This document shows, one piece after another, positions 21,973 through 30,914 of a stretch of DNA of 37,719 nt; positions within the stretch are counted from its first letter, which is position 1; each line of letters starts with the position of its first letter. The translations under genes and the position numbers were made by a program. The notes beneath the pieces were generated by a model that was given only the letters and a program-made list of their open reading frames with translations, was not told the origin of the DNA and searched no databases. This stretch comes from an uncultured Solobacterium sp. (GTDB lineage Bacteria > Bacillota_I > Bacilli_A > Erysipelotrichales > Erysipelotrichaceae). The stretch covers positions 1 through 37,719 of the forward strand of contig URYK01000028.1 of the NCBI GenBank assembly GCA_900552125.1. The letters are read 5' to 3'.

Positions 21973-22392
21973 TTATTTAGCTGCTTCTTTTGCAGCGTTA
22001 GCAGCATTCATCAAGTTTGTTAAGTTGATTGTACATCCTGCTTTTACATCATCACCAGCTGGATATCCAGCATCATCTAATTTAACAGCGTCTAATCCAT
22101 TTTCTTCAATATAGTTTTCAAGGAATTCAACCTGTTCGTACCATTCTTTCTGGATTGAGCTTGCTGCTTTCATATTGTATTCTTCTTTTAATTCTTTTTT
22201 AGATTTACCTTCTTTAGTTTCATCTAATGTGATTTCTACAACATCATCACCTTTTACTTTGATATCAGCAGTTGCATAGTCACCGTTGTTGTCTTTTGCT
22301 GTTTCACCGTGTCCAGTTTTTTCTGGTTCTGAGCTGCTTCCACATGCTGCTAATAATAATGCAGTCGCAAGTAATGCTGTAATTTTTTTCAT
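21973..22392 (-). CDS. FMN-binding-like lipoprotein 1
   Basis: 139 residues starting MKKITALLATALLLAACGSSS, a textbook lipobox (LAAC). The mature part parallels lipoprotein 2: YATADIKVKGDDVVEITLDET, MKAASSIQKEWYEQVEFLEN and DDVKAGCTINLTNLMNAANAA. The flavin-motif region again reads GCT rather than GAT. The protein is Lys/Glu/Ala-rich with abundant-protein codon use (many GCT, GAA and AAA codons), suggesting high expression. It is the first gene of the EET-like group. A small hairpin (GCTGA-TGAA-TCAGC, 22410-22423) sits just before its GGAGGAG site. Confidence 0.7.
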   Translation of the reverse strand: MKKITALLATALLLAACGSSSEPEKTGHGETAKDNNGDYATADIKVKGDDVVEITLDETKEGKSKKELKEEYNMKAASSIQKEWYEQVEFLENYIEENGLDAVKLDDAGYPAGDDVKAGCTINLTNLMNAANAAKEAAK

Positions 22393-22563
22393 TTTCATTT
22401 CTCCTCCATGCTGATTCATCAGCAACTATAAAATTTTCCTTTGCCCTGTTTTAACAGGTAATCAATATACTAACAGATACCTTAATAATCGTCAACTATT
22501 TTGATTATTATTTCACAAGTTTTTGCTCAACATTTCACAAGCAGATAAGATAATTCCCATTTT

Positions 22564-24045
22564 CTAGAAATACTGAATTGCCTGAATTGCTTTTTTCCAT
22601 CCTTCTAAATTACGTTCTCTATCCTCCTTCCTCATTTTTGGATAAAATTGTTCTTCAATCAAAAATTGTTTTTTTATGTCATCCTTTGATTTCCAGTAGC
22701 CTAATGCCAGCCCTGCAAGATATGCAGCTCCTAATGCCGTTGTTTCACTAATTTTTGATCGAATTACACAAGTATCTGTGATATCACTTTGAAATTGTAA
22801 TAAGTAATTATTTCTGCTTGCTCCACCATCTACCTGCATCTGTGTTATTTCCAAGCCGCTATCCTGTTTCATTGCCTGTAACACATCATTAGTCTGATAA
22901 GCAAGCGATTCTATTGTTGCACGAATAATATGCTCTTGTGTTGTTCCTCTTGTTAATCCAAACATTCCTCCTTTTACTGATGGTTTCCAATAAGGAGCAC
23001 CTAGACCTGTAAAGCTTGGAATAACATATACGCCATCACTATTTTCCACCTGTAGTGCGCGCTGCTCACTTTCTGCACTTGTCTGAAGGATACGAAGACC
23101 ATCTCTTAACCATTGAATTGCAGCCCCCGCAACAAATACACTGCCTTCTAAAACATAATCAACTTCATCTTTAATTCGCCAGCCTACACAACTGATTAGT
23201 CCATTTTTAGATTGTATTCGCTGATTTTTAGTATTCATCAATAAGAAACAACCTGTTCCATATGTATTCTTTACATTTCCCGCCTCAAAGCATGTTTGTC
23301 CAAATAAAGCTGCCTGCTGATCCCCCACTAAAGAAGCAATAGGAATCGGGTGGTCAAATAAACCAGTTACCACACCATAAATTTCACTCGTGTCTCTTAT
23401 CTCTGGAAGCATACATCGAGGAATATTCCATAGGGCAAGAAGTTCTTCATCATAATCTAATGTACTTATATTCATAAGCATCGTTCTGGAAGCATTCGAT
23501 ACATCTGTCATATGCTTTCTACCTTGTGTCAGCTTCCATAAAAGCCATGTATCCATTGTCCCAAATAATAATTCCTGCTTATCCGCTTTCTCTTGTGCTC
23601 CTTCAACATGATCCAATATCCATCGAATCTTACTTGCGGAAAAATAGGGGTCAAGAAGCAAACCGGTTTTATCTCTAACCATATCTTCCACACCCTGCTC
23701 CTTTAGATTCTGACAATATGCATCACTTTGTCGAGACTGCCAGACAATCGCCGGATAAATTGGCTGTCCGCTTTTTTTATCCCATACAACAGTAGTCTCT
23801 CTTTGATTCGTAATTCCAATACCGGCAATTTCACAATCTGCAATTCCTGTCTTTGCCATGACTTCAAACATAACACCTACTGTACTAGCCCAGATTTCAT
23901 TCGCATCCTGCTCAACCCAGCCCGGTTCAGGATAATCATTCTTTAATTCTTTTTGTGCCATTCCAATAATATTGCTGTGTTTATCAAAAATAATTGCTCT
24001 TGTACTTGTTGTACCCTGATCAATTGCCATTATGTACGTTGACAT
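22564..24045 (-). CDS. glpK: Glycerol kinase
   Basis: 493 residues of FGGY kinase. N-terminal phosphate loop [16 protein letters not shown], substrate region [19 protein letters not shown] with AIVWQSRQS, the ATP-binding [11 protein letters not shown] and the C-terminal family signature [19 protein letters not shown]. It phosphorylates glycerol to glycerol-3-phosphate for glycolysis or lipid synthesis. No glpF or glpO is adjacent, so the usual glycerol operon is dispersed. The ATG at 24045 has AAAGGTG at 6 nt. A cre-like site overlaps the promoter, which fits CcpA repression. Confidence 0.97.
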   Translation of the reverse strand: MSTYIMAIDQGTTSTRAIIFDKHSNIIGMAQKELKNDYPEPGWVEQDANEIWASTVGVMFEVMAKTGIADCEIAGIGITNQRETTVVWDKKSGQPIYPAIVWQSRQSDAYCQNLKEQGVEDMVRDKTGLLLDPYFSASKIRWILDHVEGAQEKADKQELLFGTMDTWLLWKLTQGRKHMTDVSNASRTMLMNISTLDYDEELLALWNIPRCMLPEIRDTSEIYGVVTGLFDHPIPIASLVGDQQAALFGQTCFEAGNVKNTYGTGCFLLMNTKNQRIQSKNGLISCVGWRIKDEVDYVLEGSVFVAGAAIQWLRDGLRILQTSAESEQRALQVENSDGVYVIPSFTGLGAPYWKPSVKGGMFGLTRGTTQEHIIRATIESLAYQTNDVLQAMKQDSGLEITQMQVDGGASRNNYLLQFQSDITDTCVIRSKISETTALGAAYLAGLALGYWKSKDDIKKQFLIEEQFYPKMRKEDRERNLEGWKKAIQAIQYF

Positions 24046-24078
24046 ATTTATCACCTTTTTTTTCTTTATCTTTCTTCT

Positions 24079-24107
24079 ATTATATCATAAATGATAGCGC
24101 TTTAAGG
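24079..24107 (-). promoter_or_regulatory. glpK promoter overlapped by a cre (CcpA) site
   Basis: TATAAT on the minus strand at 24084-24079, with a weak -35 (CCTTAA, 24107-24102) at 17 bp. TGATAGCGCTTTAA at 24092-24105 matches the cre consensus TGWNANCGNTNWCA at all but one fixed position. CcpA bound there would cover the -35 and spacer. Confidence 0.65.
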
Positions 24108-24141
24108 ATGATTTTTTATATTTTATTTTTTCATAAAAAGC

Positions 24142-24169
24142 AAAAAAAGAAGGAAATATCCCTTCTTTT
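24142..24169 (-). terminator. Intrinsic terminator after the short YitT gene
   Basis: On the minus strand AAAAGAAGG-GATATTT-CCTTCTTTT continuing into TTTG. It lies just after the stop codon. Confidence 0.85.
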
Positions 24170-24177
24170 CCTGAATA

Positions 24178-24798
24178 TTATTTATTTTTATTTGAAAATG
24201 CGTGAATACGATCAATTATATAAGATGAAGTCATAACTGTAATAACAGAAAAAATAATTTTTGATACTGGTATATAGGAAAGTGATAAACCTAACACAAC
24301 CAAATCAGTAAATAGATAAGCCCTTGATAAACGCCAATGTGTCAAATGAGAAATTGTCAAGGCTAAGGCATCATCACCCCCACTAGATCCTCCTTGTGAG
24401 ACAATCAGCCCTACTCCAACTCCAACAAAAGCTCCACCCAATATCGCCGCAAGAAAAGGATGCGGAGATAAATCCGGAAACATTAAAGGAAAACACTCCC
24501 AGATTTCATAGAACATAGAAACACTAAGAGTAGAAAGTATAGATATTACAATAAACTTTCCGCCTAAATAGCGAAAAGCTAATGCATAACAGGTAATATC
24601 TAAAATCGTTGTCAGTAATGATGGTGCTATGTGAAACCAATGTTCCATCAATAACATAAAGCCAATTACGCCACCTTCGGTTATTCCAACCTGCTGGTGA
24701 ATATTATGAATTCCAAAAGAACAGATTCCTGCTCCCAGAATAATAATTCCTATCTTTTTAAACGTTAAATCATCTATCATATTTTTAATAAAATTCAC
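24178..24798 (-). CDS. YitT-family membrane protein without DUF2179 domain
   Basis: 206 residues, five predicted membrane segments. The YitT hallmarks are present: HQQVGITEGGVIGFMLL and GVGLIVSQGGSSGGDDALAL (the glycine-rich S-G-G-x-D motif). The C-terminal DUF2179 domain of the larger family members is absent. Function of the family is unknown; it has been linked to small-molecule export or stress. It follows a HAD hydrolase by 17 nt and is likely cotranscribed. A second, full-length YitT protein is encoded at 30913. Confidence 0.85.
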   Translation of the reverse strand: MNFIKNMIDDLTFKKIGIIILGAGICSFGIHNIHQQVGITEGGVIGFMLLMEHWFHIAPSLLTTILDITCYALAFRYLGGKFIVISILSTLSVSMFYEIWECFPLMFPDLSPHPFLAAILGGAFVGVGVGLIVSQGGSSGGDDALALTISHLTHWRLSRAYLFTDLVVLGLSLSYIPVSKIIFSVITVMTSSYIIDRIHAFSNKNK

Positions 24799-24815
24799 AT
24801 AGACCTCCTATACAA

Positions 24816-25643
24816 TCACCAGCCTTTAGGCAGTAAAAAATGCTCTTCCATATATCTAGCAAAACCATCTTCTTCATTACTAAATTCTGTGATATCATCC
24901 GCAATAGCTAAGGTATCATTACTTCCATTACACATACATACACCTAAGCCGCTGCATTTCAACATATCATTGTCATTGCTGGTATCTCCAAATGAAACTA
25001 CATTTTCTAATCCAAAATAATTCATCTTACAATATTCTTCCAATGCATAGGCTTTTGATACATGAATATTCGCAAACTCTAAAAGCGTACTCTGTGTTTT
25101 AAATCCCTTATAATATGGAGAAGGATGCTGATTCACATAAGCTTCAATTCCTGCCATATCTTCTTCCTTTACACGAAACATGATTTTCGCATTATCTGTT
25201 TCATACATCTGGGATATATCATCTGCCACAATTACTTCTTTTCCGCTTGATTTGGCAGAGTGAATAATCTGTTCATTCATTTTCTCACTTAATAAATAAC
25301 CATCTTTATATATAAAACAATTTGATTCAAAAGGCTCCATTAAGGTAATAACTTCTTTTAGCCATTCTTTTTTCATTTTGAAATAATCATATCTATGCTG
25401 GTGAACCTCATCCCATAACTCAGAACCATTCATTCCGATTAAAACATCAAAAGGTTCATCAAATCCCCATAAACCTGCTTTTTTATCTAGCTCATCCAAA
25501 GGTCTTCCAGAAGCAATTCCAAAAAGTATTCCATGCTTGCGTAATCGCTGAATTACATTTTTGGTTCTTAGTGTTAGTTCACGATTATTCTTAACTAATG
25601 TACCATCAATATCACAAATCACTAAACGAACATCTGTTATCAT
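24816..25643 (-). CDS. Cof-type HAD-IIB hydrolase
   Basis: 275 residues. HAD motifs: I, LVICDIDGTLV (nucleophile and acid/base Asp); II, FGIASGRPLDE; III, a Lys in the SKAYALEEYCK segment; IV, VVSFGDTSNDNDMLKCSG. The cap between motifs II and III is of the C2B type, as in Cof/YidA phosphatases acting on sugar phosphates, FMN or PLP. The substrate cannot be told. ATG at 25643 is behind GAGGTG. Likely first gene of a two-gene unit with the short YitT. Confidence 0.93.
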   Translation of the reverse strand: MITDVRLVICDIDGTLVKNNRELTLRTKNVIQRLRKHGILFGIASGRPLDELDKKAGLWGFDEPFDVLIGMNGSELWDEVHQHRYDYFKMKKEWLKEVITLMEPFESNCFIYKDGYLLSEKMNEQIIHSAKSSGKEVIVADDISQMYETDNAKIMFRVKEEDMAGIEAYVNQHPSPYYKGFKTQSTLLEFANIHVSKAYALEEYCKMNYFGLENVVSFGDTSNDNDMLKCSGLGVCMCNGSNDTLAIADDITEFSNEEDGFARYMEEHFLLPKGW

Positions 25644-25705
25644 AGTATGCACCTCACATAGCTATATTATAATACGGTTTCATTACGAAGGTGAAACTTT
25701 TATTA

Positions 25706-27058
25706 TCAATTTTGTAAAATTTTATCAGTTTTACGAAGACGGATAAAAAAGAATACAGAAACAAGTGCTGCGACACTTTCCGCAATAATGAAAGAAAACC
25801 AAATACCATCTAAACCAAACCATCTAGCAAATATCCAAGACAGTGGAAGAGTAATACAAAATTGTCTCAATAGAAATACAATTAAAGACTCCAGCCCTTT
25901 TCCCATAGCCTGAAATAAGGTAGGCAGTATAAATCCAATAGTCGCCGGAAGAAAGCTGATACAGATAATTCGTAGTGCAGGAACACCAATCGCCAGCATA
26001 CTATCAGTCGCATGGAATAAACTAAGAAGCTGTTTTGGAAAAAGTAAAAACAATAAACATCCAATAATCATAATACATAAAGCAATATAAATCGAATAAC
26101 GCAAAGTATCCATTAATCTCTTATGACTGCCTGCTCCATAATTATATCCCATAATTGGCATAGCTCCTTGTGTTAAGCCGCTAACTGGCATAAATACGAA
26201 GGTCTGTAATTTATAATAAATACCAAATACAGAAACTGCTGTATTTGAAAACTGAATCAGAATAGAATTTAAACCAATTACCAATACACTTCCTAACGCA
26301 TTCATACACGTATTCGGTATACCAATAGACAAAATCTTTCGTATCAGATCCCATGAAAAATGGAAATTTTTTACATCTATTTTTACCTCAAATGAACGCG
26401 TTGTAAAAATGTAAACAGAAAGAAGCATTGAAAAAATCTGTCCAATAACAGTCGCAATAGCCGCCCCTTTTACACCCATAGCAGGAAAACCAAAAAGTCC
26501 AAAAATCATAATAGGATCTAAGATAATATTCGTAATTGCGCCAATTGCCTGAATAGCCATTGGAAAAATCATTTTCCCCATCGATTGAAATACTTTTTCA
26601 ATTAGTATGTGAAAGAAGCTACCAAAGCATAAAAAGATACATACATTTGTATAAGTACAGGCATCTTGAATGATTTTTTCAGAATCAGTAAACAATTCAA
26701 AAAATGAACGTGTCGCAAAGATTCCAGCAATCACAAATAACAGGTAACAAACCAGCGATAAGATTGCCCCATGTAATACTGCACGATTTGCATCCTCTAT
26801 ATTCTGTTCTCCCAGCTTTCTAGAAATATAGGAATTTACACCAACTCCAATTCCCACTGCACAAGCCACAATTAATGTTTGCACTGGAAACGCTAAGGAA
26901 ACTGCCGTTAAAGCATCTTCTCCAAGCTGTGCTACAAACATGCTGTCGACGATATTGTATAAAGATTGTATCAGCATGGATAACATTGGCGGAAATGCCA
27001 TAGATAACAATAATGGCAGAATCGGTTTATGTCCCATTTTATTTTGTTCAATCTGCAT
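25706..27058 (-). CDS. MATE-family multidrug/cation antiporter
   Basis: 450 residues with twelve predicted membrane helices. Opening string PILPLLLSMAFPPMLSMLIQSLYNIVDSMFVAQLG is typical of MATE (DinF/NorM-like) exporters, and the second half repeats it (IGIPNTCMNALGSVLVIGLNSILI). QGAMPIMGYNYGAG is also a family string. It should export organic cations or drugs using Na+ or H+. The ATG follows AGAGGTAG. Upstream lie a dedicated promoter and, immediately before the ribosome site, a strong terminator hairpin, so expression may depend on read-through. Confidence 0.95.
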   Translation of the reverse strand: MQIEQNKMGHKPILPLLLSMAFPPMLSMLIQSLYNIVDSMFVAQLGEDALTAVSLAFPVQTLIVACAVGIGVGVNSYISRKLGEQNIEDANRAVLHGAILSLVCYLLFVIAGIFATRSFFELFTDSEKIIQDACTYTNVCIFLCFGSFFHILIEKVFQSMGKMIFPMAIQAIGAITNIILDPIMIFGLFGFPAMGVKGAAIATVIGQIFSMLLSVYIFTTRSFEVKIDVKNFHFSWDLIRKILSIGIPNTCMNALGSVLVIGLNSILIQFSNTAVSVFGIYYKLQTFVFMPVSGLTQGAMPIMGYNYGAGSHKRLMDTLRYSIYIALCIMIIGCLLFLLFPKQLLSLFHATDSMLAIGVPALRIICISFLPATIGFILPTLFQAMGKGLESLIVFLLRQFCITLPLSWIFARWFGLDGIWFSFIIAESVAALVSVFFFIRLRKTDKILQN

Positions 27059-27075
27059 AATCTACCTCTTTTCTC

Positions 27076-27129
27076 AAAAAAAAGCCTCCATTGTCTATTT
27101 TAGATGCATGAAAATAGAAAAAATGGAGG
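27076..27129 (-). terminator. Terminator hairpin in the MATE leader (candidate attenuator)
   Basis: On the minus strand CCTCCATT pairs with AATGGAGG (27122-27129 and 27085-27092). An inner stem CTATTTT/AAAATAG is separated by a small internal loop, and eight T follow. Only about 6 nt separate the T-run from AAGAGGTAG, the MATE ribosome site. A competing pairing, AGGT (27143-27140 region) with ACCT in the 5' arm, is possible. Confidence 0.85.
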
Positions 27130-27160
27130 TTTATTAATTACCTATTCGTTTGTCCGTTTA

Positions 27161-27189
27161 ATTTTAATACATATCATTTATTTATGCAA
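27161..27189 (-). promoter_or_regulatory. Promoter of the MATE gene
   Basis: On the minus strand TTGCAT (27189-27184), 17 bp, TAAAAT (27166-27161), starting 8 nt after the stop codon of the MocR gene. It predicts a leader of about 95 nt that contains the terminator hairpin. Confidence 0.65.
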
Positions 27190-27196
27190 TAAAATT

Positions 27197-28555
27197 TTAA
27201 CTTTTTTGAATGATTTCCTTTAACTGATGAACTGCCTCTTTCATATCTTCCATTTTAATTGCCGCAAATGATAAAACCAGATTCTCTTTATTATTTTCCT
27301 GCAGCAAAATTCCTTGTTTTTTGGCCTGTAAAGCAATATTTTCCATATCTAAAGACTGATCAAGCTGAATGACATACTGCAATGCTGCCTCTTCTAAAAT
27401 AATATTCGCATTAGAAAATTCTTTACGTAATATCTGAAGCATATGTTTACTTTTCTGTTCATAATGCTTGCGTAAGCGACGAACATGACGTTCTAAGTTT
27501 CCATCTACGATATAACGGGCTAATGCCAGCTGTTCAATTTTACTTGATGTTGGCGCATAACTGCGTAATCGCTTCTCATATAACTCATTCAGCTGTTTAG
27601 GAAGTACCATATAACTAATTCGAAGGGATGGTAATAATATTTTTGAGAATGAACCGATGTAAATGATATGACCTTTGATATCATACCCCTGTATAGCTGG
27701 AGTCATTTTAGAGACATAACGTAATTCTCCGTTATGATCATCTTCAATAATCCAAGCACCTTTATTCTCTGCCCACTCCAGCAATGCTTCACGTTTTCTT
27801 TTAGATATCGGCTGATGATTTAAACCGCTTGATACACTGTTTAAATACAATAAAGTTACATCACTTTCGTATAATGCCTGTATATTAATACCATCCATAT
27901 CCTGCTTTAGAAACCGAATCGGCATCTCATAATCAGTAAAAACACTTTCTGCCTGTAAAAAACCTTGTTGTTCCATCCCTACAATCTGATTTTTACCTAA
28001 TAAAGGACATAACACATACAAGAGAGATTGAAAACTAGAACCAACTAATATCTGATCTTCATTGCAAAGTACACCACGTATCGTATAAGCATACTTTTGA
28101 AGAGCAGTTCTTAATGATATTTCTCCTCTAGGATCTCCATAAGTTGCGATCTCTTCATGTCCATCTAAAACCTGTTTTAGATATTTCTTCCATAATGTTA
28201 AATCAAAAGAATCCACATCTATCGTCTGAGAACGAAAATCATAGTGAATAGCTTCATTTTTAATTGGAGAAGGTGCTAGTATCTGATTACGAAGCTGTAC
28301 ACTTTCTTTCTCCACTTCCACAAAATACCCCTTTTGCGGGTAAGACTGTATATATCCTTCTTCCATTAATTTCTCATAGGCATGTGCTACACTTGTTTTA
28401 GAAACCTTCAGCATAGCTTCACATTTTCTAATACTGGGAAGCTGATCCCCTTTTACCAAATAACCAGACAATATATCCTTGCGTAGTTTCTCATATATCT
28501 GCAAATATACAGCTTTTCCTTTCTTACGCTCTAACTGTATTGTTTTTACTTTCAT
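27197..28555 (-). CDS. MocR/PdxR-type regulator (GntR helix-turn-helix fused to aminotransferase domain)
   Basis: 452 residues. Residues 10-80 are a GntR winged helix (VYLQIYEKLRKDILSGYLVKG, LPSIRKCEAMLKVSKTSVAHAYEKL). The rest is a fold-type I aminotransferase-like domain with the PLP-contacting Asp in IIEDDHNGEL and the Schiff-base Lys in GSFSKILLPSLRISY. MocR proteins use PLP or an amino compound as effector; PdxR members control vitamin B6 synthesis or uptake. It is divergent from an ECF S component, a natural target. Ribosome site AAGGTG. Confidence 0.9.
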   Translation of the reverse strand: MKVKTIQLERKKGKAVYLQIYEKLRKDILSGYLVKGDQLPSIRKCEAMLKVSKTSVAHAYEKLMEEGYIQSYPQKGYFVEVEKESVQLRNQILAPSPIKNEAIHYDFRSQTIDVDSFDLTLWKKYLKQVLDGHEEIATYGDPRGEISLRTALQKYAYTIRGVLCNEDQILVGSSFQSLLYVLCPLLGKNQIVGMEQQGFLQAESVFTDYEMPIRFLKQDMDGINIQALYESDVTLLYLNSVSSGLNHQPISKRKREALLEWAENKGAWIIEDDHNGELRYVSKMTPAIQGYDIKGHIIYIGSFSKILLPSLRISYMVLPKQLNELYEKRLRSYAPTSSKIEQLALARYIVDGNLERHVRRLRKHYEQKSKHMLQILRKEFSNANIILEEAALQYVIQLDQSLDMENIALQAKKQGILLQENNKENLVLSFAAIKMEDMKEAVHQLKEIIQKS

Positions 28556-28677
28556 GTTATCACCTTATAAAGTATAACATATATTATAAACTGTGCCTTA
28601 TTTTTTTATTAATTCTGTGTATTTTTTAATAAACAGAAAACTGATACAATACTAACCATAAAGAAAGAAGGGATAGT

Positions 28678-29193
28678 ATGAAAACACTACGTGTACAGGA
28701 TATTGTGATTAGTGCTTTAGGAATGGCACTTGTTTTCCTTGCGACTTATTTACTAAAAATACCAAACGGTATTCAGGGGTACGTAAATATGGGAGATGGA
28801 TTTATTCTATTATTTGCATCTATATTAACCCCATTTTTGTCTTTCCTTGTAGGCGGTGTAGGCAGTGCTTTAGCTGATGTTGTAGGAGGATATGGCATTT
28901 ACATGATACCTACTATGCTGATTAAAGGATGTGAAGCTGTTCTAGTTAGTTATCTAGTATCAAAGGGGAAAACTAGCTATCGATATCTTGGTTATATTTT
29001 GGGTAGTATCATTATGATAACTGGATATTTCATTGTCGATGCCTATGTTAATCAAAGCTGGCTATTAGCTTTATCCGGTATTTTTGGAAATGTAATTCAA
29101 GGTGGTGTCGGCTGTGTTATTGCGATTGTCGCATATCCATTAATTGAAAAACGAGCTATAACGATATTACACCTTCATAAAAAAGAAGCTTAA
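28678..29193 (+). CDS. ECF transporter S component (possible vitamin B6 or related vitamin)
   Basis: 171 residues, about five to six membrane helices. GIQGYVNMGDGFILLFASIL and FLVGGVGSALADVVGGYGIYMIPTMLIKGCEA are the hallmark of the ECF_trnsprt/PF07155 S-component family. It would capture a vitamin and pass it to the shared EcfAA'T module encoded elsewhere. Location opposite a MocR-type, PLP-domain regulator suggests pyridoxine or a related B6 compound; this is inference. The intergenic region (28556-28677) holds TACAAT at about 28650 as a possible -10. Ends in a strong terminator. Confidence 0.85.
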   Translation: MKTLRVQDIVISALGMALVFLATYLLKIPNGIQGYVNMGDGFILLFASILTPFLSFLVGGVGSALADVVGGYGIYMIPTMLIKGCEAVLVSYLVSKGKTSYRYLGYILGSIIMITGYFIVDAYVNQSWLLALSGIFGNVIQGGVGCVIAIVAYPLIEKRAITILHLHKKEA

Positions 29194-29197
29194 AAGA

Positions 29198-29243
29198 AAA
29201 GGAAGAGTTAATTTCACTTTATCGTAAAATTAATCCTTCCTTT
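29198..29243 (+). terminator. Bidirectional terminator between the S component and tag
   Basis: AAAGGAAGAGTTAATTT pairs with AAATTAATCCTTCCTTT with one internal mismatch. T-rich runs follow on both strands, as expected between convergent genes. Confidence 0.88.
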
Positions 29244-29250
29244 TTTTAAT

Positions 29251-29823
29251 TTAAATGAATTCTTTATTATGTAAGTAGCATGCTTCCTCATGATCCTGTA
29301 CGATACCAACTGCCTGTAAATAGGAATATATGATAATTGTACCCACAAACCGCATACCTCTTTTCCTTAGGTCATGACTAATACGATCTGATAACTCTGA
29401 AGATGTTTTAGGACTTCCATGGTTTAAATACTGTACTTTATGATCTGTAAAACTCCAAATATAATTCGCAAAGCTACCATATTCCTGTTGGATTTTCATA
29501 ATGATCTGTGCATTCTGAATAGTTGCCTGTATCTTTCTTCGATTACGAACAATATTCTTATTTCCCATAAGAGATTCTATTTTATCATTTTGATAATCAG
29601 CTACCTTTTCTACCTGAAAATCATCAAAGGCCTGTTTAAAAGCTTCTCTTTTTTTAAGAATAGTAATCCATGATAAACCAGCCTGAAATGATTCTAGTAC
29701 TAACATTTCAAATAGCTTATGATCATCAAAAACTGGTCTTCCCCATTCTTCATCATGATATTTCACATAAATTTCTTCAACATTTTCTGCCCATTTACAT
29801 CTTCTTTTTTCCATTATCGTCAT
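29251..29823 (-). CDS. tag: DNA-3-methyladenine glycosylase I
   Basis: 190 residues. Zinc-site residues are visible: Cys in RRCKWAENVEEIYVKYHDEEWG with His in YHDEEWG, and the C-terminal HEEACYLH. FQAGLSWITILKKREAFKQAF and GSPKTSSELSDRISHDLRKRG are family strings. It removes 3-methyladenine from DNA in base excision repair. The start codon overlaps the stop of the oxidoreductase gene (TAATG), so the two are translationally coupled, with GAGGAA 7 nt before it. Confidence 0.95.
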   Translation of the reverse strand: MTIMEKRRCKWAENVEEIYVKYHDEEWGRPVFDDHKLFEMLVLESFQAGLSWITILKKREAFKQAFDDFQVEKVADYQNDKIESLMGNKNIVRNRRKIQATIQNAQIIMKIQQEYGSFANYIWSFTDHKVQYLNHGSPKTSSELSDRISHDLRKRGMRFVGTIIIYSYLQAVGIVQDHEEACYLHNKEFI

Positions 29824-30797
29824 TATTGTTCCTCAGGATAATATAAATTCCATGATTTTCTGATTTCTGTCATCATAGACATAACATCATAAGTATAATC
29901 AAAATGCATATCATTACTTTCCTGAGCAACTGCCCTTTCCATATCTCTGATTTCATAACGCAAAGCATCTTCAGTTTTACCTGCTTCAATGATTTCCTGA
30001 TGACCATCTTCAGTAAAAGTTACAACTGCTTTATCTGCACGAGGATATTCATAAACTTCAATATATCCTTTATCAAATGCAGCCATACCTCGTTTTGGCT
30101 GTTTCGCATGAAGAGTAAGGGAAATTGTAGCCATTTCATTTGCAGGATTCATCAAAAGAATACCCGCCTGTTCATCTACACCACTTGGCGCAAGCTTTAC
30201 CTGAGAAAGAATATGATCAGGTTTTTCAGACATAAACCATCTCACAAAGGAAAGTGCATATACTCCAATATCTAATAATGCTCCTCCTGCCAGTGATGGA
30301 TTAAAGAAACGATTATTCATATCATACTCTTTATAGCTTCCAAAATTCATTTGGATCATTCTTAAATCTCCTAATCTTCCACTTTCTGCCAATTCATGAA
30401 GCTTTTTATAAAGCGGCATATGGAAAATCGTCATCGCTTCTGCCAATACCACATTATGTTCTTTTGCCAAATCGTAAGCTTCCTGTAATTCTTCAATATT
30501 TAGCGTAATAGATTTCTCACAGATTACATGCTTTCCGCTGCTTAATGCTTTTCTTAAGTAAGAAATATGCGTATTATGCGGAGTAGAGATATAGATAATA
30601 TCTACATTCTCATCCTCAAACACATCATCTATATGATCATAAACCTTTTCAATTCCATATTTTTCCGCAAACTCAACTGCTTTCGCATGGGTTCTATTTG
30701 CGACACTATAAAGCTTTCTTCCTTCTTTCTGCATTGCGGCTGCTAATTGATTTGCAATTACACCACAACCTAATGTTGCCCAGTTATAATTTTTCAT
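29823..30797 (-). CDS. Gfo/Idh/MocA-family NAD(P)-dependent oxidoreductase
   Basis: 324 residues. N-terminal Rossmann fold (NWATLGCGVIANQLAAAM), cofactor-binding DIIYISTPHNTHISY, the catalytic-type EKSIT motif in GKHVICEKSITLN, and a C-terminal alpha/beta domain with LLDIGVYALSFVRWF. The family oxidises or reduces sugars, inositol or related compounds; the substrate is not determinable here. ATG at 30797 is 6 nt after AGGAGG, and the ATG at 30803 directly abuts it. Coupled to tag downstream. Confidence 0.92.
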   Translation of the reverse strand: MKNYNWATLGCGVIANQLAAAMQKEGRKLYSVANRTHAKAVEFAEKYGIEKVYDHIDDVFEDENVDIIYISTPHNTHISYLRKALSSGKHVICEKSITLNIEELQEAYDLAKEHNVVLAEAMTIFHMPLYKKLHELAESGRLGDLRMIQMNFGSYKEYDMNNRFFNPSLAGGALLDIGVYALSFVRWFMSEKPDHILSQVKLAPSGVDEQAGILLMNPANEMATISLTLHAKQPKRGMAAFDKGYIEVYEYPRADKAVVTFTEDGHQEIIEAGKTEDALRYEIRDMERAVAQESNDMHFDYTYDVMSMMTEIRKSWNLYYPEEQ

Positions 30798-30892
30798 GTC
30801 CATCCTCCTTCTTTTATCTCTTATTATAATGTAAAAACAAACAACAGGTAAGGTATTCTTTTGGTAAAATAAATTGAATAATAATATAAACT

Positions 30893-30914
30893 AAAAATAA
30901 CACCCTAAGGTGCT
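30893..30914 (-). terminator. Intrinsic terminator of the long YitT gene
   Basis: On the minus strand AGCACC-TTAG-GGTGTT (one G-U) followed by ATTTTTAG. Overlaps the stop codon. Confidence 0.65.

Noticed and set aside
25678..25699. Inverted repeat GTTTCA/TGAAAC after the MATE gene
   Set aside because: Short stem without a T-run on either strand; not called a terminator.
27096..27112. ATG CAT CTA AAA TAG in the MATE leader as a regulatory leader peptide
   Set aside because: It lies in the terminator loop and has no ribosome site.
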